64,000 nt of DNA from an uncultured Coriobacteriaceae bacterium (GTDB lineage Bacteria > Actinomycetota > Coriobacteriia > Coriobacteriales > Atopobiaceae). Position numbers and translations under genes: made by a program. Positions 43,417 through 51,186 of this stretch are shown here, piece by piece. Within the stretch, counting starts at the first letter, position 1. The number at the start of each line of letters is the position of its first letter. The notes under the pieces are model-generated. The model saw nothing but the letters and a program-made list of their open reading frames with translations, was not told the origin of the DNA and ran no database searches. The stretch lies in assembly GCA_902791035.1 (NCBI GenBank), contig CADAUA010000007.1, positions 1 through 64,000 on the forward strand, in the 5' to 3' direction.

Positions 43417-46400
43417 ATGAGCAAGTTCATGACCAGGCGCAGCTTCCTGGGCAGCACGGCCGGCGCGGCCGTGCTTGCAGGCCTCGCCAACGTGCTGGCA
43501 GGTTGCGGTGGCCAGACCGCCACGACCGACGGTGGTGCCACCTCGGCCGACCCCGGCGACGTGGAGTACTTCAAGAGCGACTACGAGTACACCCAGGAGG
43601 GCGAGGAGAAGCTCTCCGCCGACCAGCACGAGCTCTATGCCAACATCGTGCGCGAGGGCACCGTCCTTCTCAAGAACGAGAACGCGGCACTCCCGCTGGC
43701 TCCTGCCGACGGCAAGGTCATGGTCTTCGGCAACGCCGCGCCGCAGTACATCAAGGCCATGGACGAGGCCTGGAAGGGCGCCGGCTTCGACTTCGACGAC
43801 GCCTGCTGGAAGTTCTACTCCGACGGCCTGAAGAACGGCCACTCCAACGTGACCAACGTGGCCGTCAACGAGAACCCCTGGGCTGACGTCCAGGCTGCGG
43901 GCGTGCTCGACGGCGCCTCTGGCGTGGCCATCGTCACCCTGGGCCGTCGCGGCCGCGAGGCTTCCGACAACGAGTACGGCCGCCGCATCTATGGCGACTA
44001 CCTGGCCCTCTCCCAGGAGGAGAAGGACATGCTCAACGGCGTGGCCGAGCTTCGCCGCGCGGGTGCCTTCTCCAAGATGGTCGTCCTCTTCACCCTGTCC
44101 AACACTCCCAGCTGGGAGGATGGCCCCTGGTCCGACGCCGTGGACGCCGTGGTGTGGGCCGGCTCCTACGACGACCCCTACTTCTCCATGCACCAGCGTG
44201 ACTACTCCGTGGACCCGCTGGTGGAGGTGCTCTCCGGCAAGGTCAACCCCTCCGGCAAGCTGCCCGACACCATCTATAAGGACAACCACCTCAACCCCGT
44301 GATGGCCAACTTCGGCGTGATCGACGCCGACCTCTCCCGCCTGTCCGACGGCAAGTCCGACGAGGTCCAGCGCGTGATCGACAAGTGGAAGCCCACCAAC
44401 GACAAGGGCTCCCACTGGCGCCGCAACTACGTGTACGCCGAGGGCATCTACGTGGGCTCCCGCTACTATGAGACCCGCTACGAGGACAAGGTCCTGGGCC
44501 AGGGCAACGCCGGCGACTTCGACTACAGCGCCTACGTGGCCTATCCCTTCTCCTACGGTCTGTCCTACACCACCTTCGACTACCAGGGCGTGAGCGTCTC
44601 CGAGGCCGACGACGGCTTTGACGTCAAGGTGACCGTGGCCAACACCGGCTCCGTGGAGGGCAAGGACGCCGTCACCGTCTACCTCCAGAAGCCCTACACC
44701 GACTACGACCGCGAGAACGGCGTCGAGGTGGCCTCCGTCCAGCTCGTGGGCTACGAGAAGACCGACCTCATCGCCCCCGGCGCCTCCCAGGACGTGACCG
44801 TGCACGTCAAGAAGTCCGAGCTCGCCAACTACGATCCCAACAAGGCCCAGACCTACATCCTCGAGGCTGGCGACTACCTCTTTACCGTGGCCAACGGCAC
44901 GCACGAGGCCGTGAACAACTTCCTGGCCTCCAAGGGCAAGACCGCGGCCGACGGCATGACCGCCGAGGGCAACGCCGAGGCTGTTGCCACCTGGACCTGC
45001 GCCGAGACGGACGACAAGACCTTCGCCAAGTCCGAGGCGACCGGCGCCGAGGTCAAGAACCTCTTCGATGACGTCGACCCCAACAAGAACGCCACCATGA
45101 AGGAGCTCAACTCCATCACCTGGCTGAGCCGCTCCGACTGGACTGGCACCTTCCCCACCGAGCCCATCCACCTCGCCTACACCGACGAGGTCGCCGACAT
45201 GGCCAAGCCCGTCCAGTACGCGGCCGGCTCCGGTGACGCCTCCTCCGTGCCCGCACACGAGTTTGGTAAGTCCTCCGACCTGCAGCTGGTCGACCTGCGC
45301 GGCAAGGACTACGACGACGCCGACTGGGAGACCCTGCTCTCCGAGCTCTCCTACGAGGACATGGTGAGCCTTGTCTGCGACAACCAGCAGGCCTTCGAGG
45401 GCATCGGCAAGCCCCGCACCTCCAACAAGGACGGCTCGAACGGCTGCGCCCAGGTGTTCGCCAGCTCCGGCATCCAGGGCATCCCCTATCCTATGACTGC
45501 ATGGCGCGCCGCCACCTACAACAAGGACCTCAACGCCCAGGTGGGCGCCATGATCGGCGAGAACGAGCTCCATGCCGCCACCCCCGAGGACAAGCCCCTG
45601 GGCCTCTACGGCTTCTCCTGCAACATCCACCGTGCGCCTTACTCCGGCCGCAACTACGAGTACTACTCCGAGGATCCCTACCTCTCCGGCGCGGCCATCG
45701 CGGCTGAGGTCGGCGCCTTCGTGGCCAAGGGCGGCGTCACCTACATGAAGCACTTTGCCGCCAACGACCAGGAGACCTTCCGTCACGGCGTGCCCTCCTG
45801 GTCCAACGAGCAGGCCCTGCGCGAGATCTACCTCAAGCCCTACGCCATGGCCATGACCGACGGCCACGCCAACGGCGTCATGTCCGGCTTCAACCGCCTG
45901 GGCATGTGGTGGACCGGCGCCAGCCCCGCCCTCATCCAGGAGTTCGCCGAGGGCGAGCAGGGCTACCGCGGCATCACCCTCACGGACGCCTTCGAGACCG
46001 ACTTCATGAACACCATCGACGGCCTTCTCAACGGCACCCATGCCTGGCTTAACGGCACTGGCTACGTGAACACCGATGCCGTCCTGCTCCAGGACGACTA
46101 CAAGTCCGACCCCGTCATGCAGGACGCCCTGTGGGGTGCCGCGCACCGCATCCTCTACGTCAACGCCAACACCCTGGCCATGAACGGCCTCTACCACGGC
46201 TACAAGTTCGGCCAGGCTGCCTCCGACGAGCCCGCTAAGGAGGTCATGGTCGCGGGCGAGGGCCTCTCCGACTCCGGCACGGGCTTCCTGGCTACTAGGA
46301 TGGTCACCAACTTCTACGCGGACAAGACCTATGCGATTGACTTCTCCGTCCTGGCCGGCGCCGCCCACTCCGAGGGCACCTGGGACTACAGCGATGACAA

Positions 46401-47274
46401 GGGCCTGACGATGACCTCCGGTGACGGCAGCGACCTTGGCTTCGAGTTTGCCGACGGCGTGTACACCTGGAAGGCCCAGGCAGTGAGCCAGTTCCTGGGT
46501 CCGCAGGAGGGCAAGGGCGGCATCTCCCAGTACGAGTTCGTGAACGCCCTCAACGAGGCCACGGGCGAGGACTACCAGGTGCCCGACCAGCCCAGCTACA
46601 CCGTCAAGTACTCCGCCGGCAACGATGCAGTCTCCGGCACGGACCCGGCCGAGCAGACCGTGGTCACCGGCGACAAGTTCACCCTGCCCGAGTGCCCCTA
46701 CGAGGGCAAGTTCCAGACCTTCGACGGCTGGAGCGTCAACGGCGCCGTGAAGCAGGCCAGTGACGAGGTCGAGGTCAAGGGCTATACGGACTTCGACGTG
46801 GTGGCCACCTGGTCCGATACGATTCTTGTGACGGCCGAGACCCAGGACACCTATAAGTACTCCTTCAAGCAGGATGCCGGCGTCCCCATGATCCTGCGCT
46901 GCAAGGGCACGGTGGAGCTGGTCAAGATCAACGGCCTTCTCTCCACCGGCACTTGGGAGGTCTCGGGCGCGGGCTCTGCGGCCACGCTCACCATCAAGAA
47001 CGAGGCGGGCCAGCCCGTGGGCGCCAAGATCGAGGGCGACCAGATTGCCTACGTGCAGGACGGCATGTACTACGACTGGGGCCAGCCTGACCTCGGCTAC
47101 GGCTCTGGCTACTTCTACACCACCTACACGCACCGCATCCCGGTGCAGGACTTCCTGGATGCCTACAACCAGACCTTTGGCACCAGCTACACCTCGCTGG
47201 AGGTCTCTGGCGGCAGCGCCACCTTCGCCGAGCAGAAGGACCCGAGCTTCGTGCCCTCCGCCCTGCCCTGGTAA
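43417..47274 (+). CDS. Very large Tat-exported lipoprotein GH3 hydrolase, permuted, with extra C-terminal domains (GH3-3)
   Basis: The 1285-residue protein has a twin-arginine signal (TRRSFLGS) and lipobox LAGC with Cys30. Order: alpha/beta GH3 domain (residues about 70-330; EGTVLLKNENAALPL), FnIII-like (about 390-480; VTVANTGSVEGKDAV), linker, then the barrel (about 630-930; MKHFAANDQET, presumed nucleophile Asp857 in ITLTDAFE). A 350-residue tail adds beta-rich regions, including an InlB-like B-repeat (YTVKYSAGNDAVSGTDPAEQ ... FDGWSV) that in other proteins mediates surface contacts. Codon use is extremely biased to C-ending codons, as in ribosomal genes. The substrate is unknown. Confidence 0.9.
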   Translation: MSKFMTRRSFLGSTAGAAVLAGLANVLAGCGGQTATTDGGATSADPGDVEYFKSDYEYTQEGEEKLSADQHELYANIVREGTVLLKNENAALPLAPADGKVMVFGNAAPQYIKAMDEAWKGAGFDFDDACWKFYSDGLKNGHSNVTNVAVNENPWADVQAAGVLDGASGVAIVTLGRRGREASDNEYGRRIYGDYLALSQEEKDMLNGVAELRRAGAFSKMVVLFTLSNTPSWEDGPWSDAVDAVVWAGSYDDPYFSMHQRDYSVDPLVEVLSGKVNPSGKLPDTIYKDNHLNPVMANFGVIDADLSRLSDGKSDEVQRVIDKWKPTNDKGSHWRRNYVYAEGIYVGSRYYETRYEDKVLGQGNAGDFDYSAYVAYPFSYGLSYTTFDYQGVSVSEADDGFDVKVTVANTGSVEGKDAVTVYLQKPYTDYDRENGVEVASVQLVGYEKTDLIAPGASQDVTVHVKKSELANYDPNKAQTYILEAGDYLFTVANGTHEAVNNFLASKGKTAADGMTAEGNAEAVATWTCAETDDKTFAKSEATGAEVKNLFDDVDPNKNATMKELNSITWLSRSDWTGTFPTEPIHLAYTDEVADMAKPVQYAAGSGDASSVPAHEFGKSSDLQLVDLRGKDYDDADWETLLSELSYEDMVSLVCDNQQAFEGIGKPRTSNKDGSNGCAQVFASSGIQGIPYPMTAWRAATYNKDLNAQVGAMIGENELHAATPEDKPLGLYGFSCNIHRAPYSGRNYEYYSEDPYLSGAAIAAEVGAFVAKGGVTYMKHFAANDQETFRHGVPSWSNEQALREIYLKPYAMAMTDGHANGVMSGFNRLGMWWTGASPALIQEFAEGEQGYRGITLTDAFETDFMNTIDGLLNGTHAWLNGTGYVNTDAVLLQDDYKSDPVMQDALWGAAHRILYVNANTLAMNGLYHGYKFGQAASDEPAKEVMVAGEGLSDSGTGFLATRMVTNFYADKTYAIDFSVLAGAAHSEGTWDYSDDKGLTMTSGDGSDLGFEFADGVYTWKAQAVSQFLGPQEGKGGISQYEFVNALNEATGEDYQVPDQPSYTVKYSAGNDAVSGTDPAEQTVVTGDKFTLPECPYEGKFQTFDGWSVNGAVKQASDEVEVKGYTDFDVVATWSDTILVTAETQDTYKYSFKQDAGVPMILRCKGTVELVKINGLLSTGTWEVSGAGSAATLTIKNEAGQPVGAKIEGDQIAYVQDGMYYDWGQPDLGYGSGYFYTTYTHRIPVQDFLDAYNQTFGTSYTSLEVSGGSATFAEQKDPSFVPSALPW

Positions 47275-47396
47275 GCACTGCACGGCATAAGGGCCTGGCT
47301 TGCATGGCTATGAGCCAGGCGCACGAGGTTTGACGCGGGCGGCGGTGCCCGGAGGCATCCGGTGCCGCCGCCCTTACCCTTGGAAGGAATCCCAAG

Positions 47397-50300
47397 ATGG
47401 CAGACAAGAACAAGCGCGACGCGCACGCCAAGGGCGCCGGCGCCAAGCCCGCCCGCAAACCGGGCGTCGTGGGCATCGTGATACGCCTGGCCGTGGCCGT
47501 GGCCTGCGTGGCCCTGATCGCGGCCGCAAACGTGATCCTGCCCGAGTACAAGCAGGTCATCGACTCCTACTTCGGCTACAAGCAGGGCTGGTCCACCGAC
47601 GGCCTCAACTCCGACGGCCTGGACCTGGAGTTCAACAAGTCCGACTACTCCCGCGAGGAGATCGGCGCCGCTGAGGAGGCGCTGGACGAGCAGATAGCCG
47701 GCGAGGGCTTCGTCCTTCTCAAGAACGAGGGCGCCCTGCCCCTGCCGCAGGGCACCACCCTCTCCTTCGTGAGCGGCAACTCCCGCTCCCTGGGCTCTGC
47801 CGGCGCGGGCGTGGTGGAGGCGGCCCTGGGCGGCTCCGGCGACACCGCAGACGCCCTGACCCCGGCCATGGAGGCCTATGGCCTCAACGTCAACTCCACC
47901 CTGCTGGACTTCTATCGCACCGGCAAGGGCAAGGACTACGTGATGGGCCCGGGCTCCGTGAGCTACGGCGACGACGAGGACTTCTCCATCAACGAGTGCC
48001 CCCTCTCCGAGCTCCAGAGCGCCGGCGTGCTGGACTCCATGCAGGGAACCACGCCCGTCTTCGTGATGAAGCGCGTGGCTGGTGAGGGTCGCGACATGCC
48101 CCGCTCCATGTACAACCACGCCGCCAGCGACGAGGACAAGGCCCGCTCCTACCTGGAGCCCGACTCCACCGAGCTGGAGATCCTCCAGTACCTCAACGAC
48201 AACTTCGACAACACCGTCCTTGTCGTGAACTCCAACGCCGCCGTGGAGCTGGATTGGCTGGCCCAGTTCCCCAACATCAAGTCCGTAATCGTGGTCCCCA
48301 GCACGGGCACCTACGGCATGAACTCCCTGGCGGGCATCCTCACGGGCGCCGTCAATCCCTCCGGCCGCACCGTCGACACCTACGTTGCCGATGCCTCGGC
48401 CAGCCCTGCCGCCCAGAACTTTGGCGACTACCAGTACCTTGACGCCTCCGGCAACATGACCAAGTACAACTACGTGAGCTACGAGGAGGGCATCTATGTG
48501 GGCTATCGCTACTACGAGACCCGCTACGAGGATGCCGTCCTGGGCCAGGGCAACGCCGGGGACTTCGACTACGACACGGCCGTGTGCTATCCCTTTGGCT
48601 ACGGCCTCTCCTACACCAGCTTCGACTGGACGGACTTCTCGACTGCCTGGTCGGGCAAGGAGTGCACGGCTACGGTGACCGTGACCAATACCGGCTCCGT
48701 TGCCGGCAAGGACGTGGTGGAGCTCTACGCCCAGAGCCCCTACACGGACTACGACCGCGCCAACGGCGTGGAGAAGCCCGCGGTGCAGCTGGTGGGCTTT
48801 GCCAAGACCAAGCTGCTGGAGCCCGGCGAGAGCCAGACTGTGAGCATCCAGTTCGACGAGCAGGCCCTGGCCGCCTATGACTCCCAGGGTGCGGGCACCT
48901 GGATCCTCGACGCCGGCACCTATTACCTCACGGCCGCCCACGACTCCCACGACGCGGCCAAGAACGTGCTTGCCGCCAAGGGCGCGGCGGTGGAGGGCAA
49001 CGCCTCCCGCGTGGCCACCTATGTGCCGACCAACGCCGACGTGGACACTACCACCTACGCTAAGGACTCCCTCACCGGCGAGAAGGTGGCCAACCGCCTG
49101 GACTCTGCCCGCGGCGACGCCACCTACCTCACCCGCGCGGACTGGACCGGCACCTTCCCCACCCACGACGGCGAGGTGACCAGCCAGGTGTCCACCTGGG
49201 GCAACGAGATCAACGGCGAGGACGGCGTGTCCTACACCTACGGCAAGGTGGCCTCCGACGAGCTTATCGCCCAGCTCGACAGCACCGACTCCGGCAACCC
49301 CGACCTCAAGAGCTGGGACGGCGAGATGGTCTACGGCGCGGACAACGGCCTCTCCATTGCCGACCTGCGCGGCGCCGACTACGACGACCCCCTGTGGGAC
49401 AAGCTGCTTGACCAGCTGACCGCCGAGGACTACGACCTGTCCATCTCGCATGCCGGCTACGGCAGCCAGTACCTGGCCTCCGTGGGCAAGCCCTTCGGCA
49501 TGGACGCGGACTCCACCTCCGGCTGGAGCTGGGGCGGCACGGGCATGAAGTACTGCAACCCCATGACAGTGGCCCAAACCTGGAACGTCGAGCTTGCCCA
49601 CCAGCTGGGCGTCATGATCGGCAACGAGTCCATCCTGGGCGGCGCCACGGGCTGGTACGCTCCCGCGACGAACATCCACCGCACCCCCTACAGCGGCCGC
49701 AACGGCGAGTACTTCTCCGAGGACGGCTTCCTGGCCGGCAGCATGGCGTCGAACGAGGTGGTGGGTGCCGCCGAGAAGGGCGTGTACACCTTCGTCAAGC
49801 ACTTCGCCTTCAACGACCAGGAGAACCACCGCGGCGACCGTACCGGCCAGTTCTCCATGGCAACGTGGCTCAACGAGCAGTCCGCCCGCGAGATCTACCT
49901 CAAGCCCTTCGAGATGTGCATGAAGGCGGGCGACGTAGAGCTGGCTTACATAAAGAAGGACGCCGACGGCAACCTCCAGAACGCCACCACCAAGGTGCGC
50001 ACCTGCCAGGGCCTCATGACCTCCTTCAACCGCATTGGCGCCACCTGGGCGGGCGGAAGCTACCCGCTCATGACTGAGCTGGTGCGCGGCGAGTGGGGCT
50101 TCGACGGCTGGATTCTCACCGACAACGCGGACACGGGCGTCTTCATGAACGGCGGCCAGATGATCGAGGCTGGGGCGGACTCCAAGCTGACCACCCAGGA
50201 CCCCACGGCCACCTGGAAGTTCGACTCCACCAACCCCACCGACTACTACTACGGACGTCAGGCCATGCACCACCTGCTCTACACCATGAGCATGTCGCAC

Positions 50301-50471
50301 GTGATGAACGGCTCCATGCCTGGCAGCCGCTACGTGAGCGGTGACGAGCAGGTGCAGACCTACGACCTCATCCACTGGGGCATCACCGGCGTGGGCGTGG
50401 CGGGACTCGCGGTCTGCGGGATCTTTGCCTGGCGCGCGCACAGCAAGCGCAAGGCCCTGGCTGGCAAGTAG
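47397..50471 (+). CDS. Membrane-anchored GH3 glycoside hydrolase, permuted domain order (GH3-4)
   Basis: The 1024-residue protein has an N-terminal membrane helix (GIVIRLAVAVACVALIAAAN) without lipobox or twin arginine and a second helix near 995-1015 followed by KRKALAGK, so both ends are anchored and the enzyme sits outside. Alpha/beta domain first (EGFVLLKNEGALPLP), FnIII-like (VTVTNTGSVAGKDVV), then the barrel from about 660 (VKHFAFNDQENH, presumed nucleophile Asp909 in ILTDNADTG). It is closest in layout to GH3-1. GGAAGG precedes ATG 47397. It lies 122 bases after GH3-3 in the same direction and ends at a strong terminator. Confidence 0.9.
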   Translation: MADKNKRDAHAKGAGAKPARKPGVVGIVIRLAVAVACVALIAAANVILPEYKQVIDSYFGYKQGWSTDGLNSDGLDLEFNKSDYSREEIGAAEEALDEQIAGEGFVLLKNEGALPLPQGTTLSFVSGNSRSLGSAGAGVVEAALGGSGDTADALTPAMEAYGLNVNSTLLDFYRTGKGKDYVMGPGSVSYGDDEDFSINECPLSELQSAGVLDSMQGTTPVFVMKRVAGEGRDMPRSMYNHAASDEDKARSYLEPDSTELEILQYLNDNFDNTVLVVNSNAAVELDWLAQFPNIKSVIVVPSTGTYGMNSLAGILTGAVNPSGRTVDTYVADASASPAAQNFGDYQYLDASGNMTKYNYVSYEEGIYVGYRYYETRYEDAVLGQGNAGDFDYDTAVCYPFGYGLSYTSFDWTDFSTAWSGKECTATVTVTNTGSVAGKDVVELYAQSPYTDYDRANGVEKPAVQLVGFAKTKLLEPGESQTVSIQFDEQALAAYDSQGAGTWILDAGTYYLTAAHDSHDAAKNVLAAKGAAVEGNASRVATYVPTNADVDTTTYAKDSLTGEKVANRLDSARGDATYLTRADWTGTFPTHDGEVTSQVSTWGNEINGEDGVSYTYGKVASDELIAQLDSTDSGNPDLKSWDGEMVYGADNGLSIADLRGADYDDPLWDKLLDQLTAEDYDLSISHAGYGSQYLASVGKPFGMDADSTSGWSWGGTGMKYCNPMTVAQTWNVELAHQLGVMIGNESILGGATGWYAPATNIHRTPYSGRNGEYFSEDGFLAGSMASNEVVGAAEKGVYTFVKHFAFNDQENHRGDRTGQFSMATWLNEQSAREIYLKPFEMCMKAGDVELAYIKKDADGNLQNATTKVRTCQGLMTSFNRIGATWAGGSYPLMTELVRGEWGFDGWILTDNADTGVFMNGGQMIEAGADSKLTTQDPTATWKFDSTNPTDYYYGRQAMHHLLYTMSMSHVMNGSMPGSRYVSGDEQVQTYDLIHWGITGVGVAGLAVCGIFAWRAHSKRKALAGK

Positions 50472-50502
50472 ACAAGGCGCAGGACCGAGGCAAGTGTCTG
50501 TC

Positions 50503-50535
50503 GGGGGTGGCCCTTCGGGGGCCACCCCTTGTTTT
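50503..50535 (+). terminator. Rho-independent terminator after GH3-4
   Basis: GGGGTGGCCC (50504-50513) pairs perfectly with GGGCCACCCC (50519-50528) across a TTCGG loop, followed by TTGTTTT. Confidence 0.9.
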
Positions 50536-50553
50536 GGTGGGAGTTTCGGTGGA

Positions 50554-51038
50554 GGTAACCCTTCGGGGAGGACTACCTAACATCGTTATCCCACGGGGTT
50601 CAGGTGGAATCCCCGGACATCAAGGGTGGGTGGTCCCCTGTGGAGGACTACCCTCGGGTCCCGGTAGTGGTAGTCCCCTAAGGAGGACTACCTAACATCG
50701 TTAGCTCCGAGAATCCGGGTGGAATCCCCAGATAACAATAGTGGGTGGTCCTGTGAGAAGGACTACCCTCGGGTCCCGGTAGTGGTGGTCCTGTGAGAAG
50801 GACTACCTATCGTCGTTATCTCCGAGAATCCGGGTGAGACCCCCGGACATCAAGGGTGGGTGGTCCCCTGTGGAGGACTACCCTCGGGTCCCGGTAGGGG
50901 TGGTCCCTTGAGAAGGACTACCTATCGTCGTTATCCCCGAGAATCCGGGTGGAATCCCCAGACATCAAGGGTGGGTGGTCCCCCGTGGAGGACTACCCTC
51001 GGGTCCCGGTAGGGGGTGATCCTGTGAGAAGGACTACC
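50554..51038. repeat. 115-bp hairpin repeat, right array (array B)
   Basis: Nine 24-base hairpins, each close to GGTGGTCC...GGACTACC, start at 50554, 50629, 50669, 50744, 50784, 50859, 50899, 50974 and 51015. Steps alternate 75 and 40 (last 41), giving a 115-base unit repeated four times. The 51-base spacer (TCGTTATCCCCGAGAATCCGGG...) contains a further TCCGGG/CCCGGA stem, and the 16-base spacer reads CTCGGGTCCCGGTAG. Spacers are conserved between units, so this is not a CRISPR array. No coding potential; same orientation as array A. Confidence 0.95.
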
Positions 51039-51113
51039 TATCGTCGTTACATTTCCCGACCATGACGGTCCTGTCTTCTGGTACTGGCCCGGGTCACGTC
51101 TCCCTCCAAGCGC

Positions 51114-51119
51114 TACACT
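51114..51119 (+). promoter_or_regulatory. Putative -10 box of the tsaB-rimI-tsaD gene
   Basis: TACACT lies 68 bases before the start, after the repeat array. No clear -35 element. With the array upstream, this gene would need its own promoter rather than reading through from tsaE. Confidence 0.3.
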
Positions 51120-51186
51120 GGGGAGCCGTTGTGTTCCCAACTGCCGGCCGCGGCGTGCGCGGTTGACGGATTGCGAGTGATGCCCC

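Noticed and set aside
43294-47283. A 1329-residue open frame on the minus strand opposite GH3-3, and a similar 1112-residue frame opposite GH3-4 (47187-50525)
   Set aside because: Both are rich in Val, Gly, His and Leu, with the pattern produced by reading highly biased C-ending codons backwards. They have no domain or initiation site and are shadows of the real genes.
50554-51038. CRISPR array
   Set aside because: Intervening sequences are conserved between units, repeats are hairpins spaced alternately 75 and 40 bases, and no cas genes are present.
40433-51038. Insertion sequence or prophage as the cause of the tsa split
   Set aside because: No transposase, integrase, phage gene or short target duplication is visible; only the 115-bp direct repeats mark the borders.
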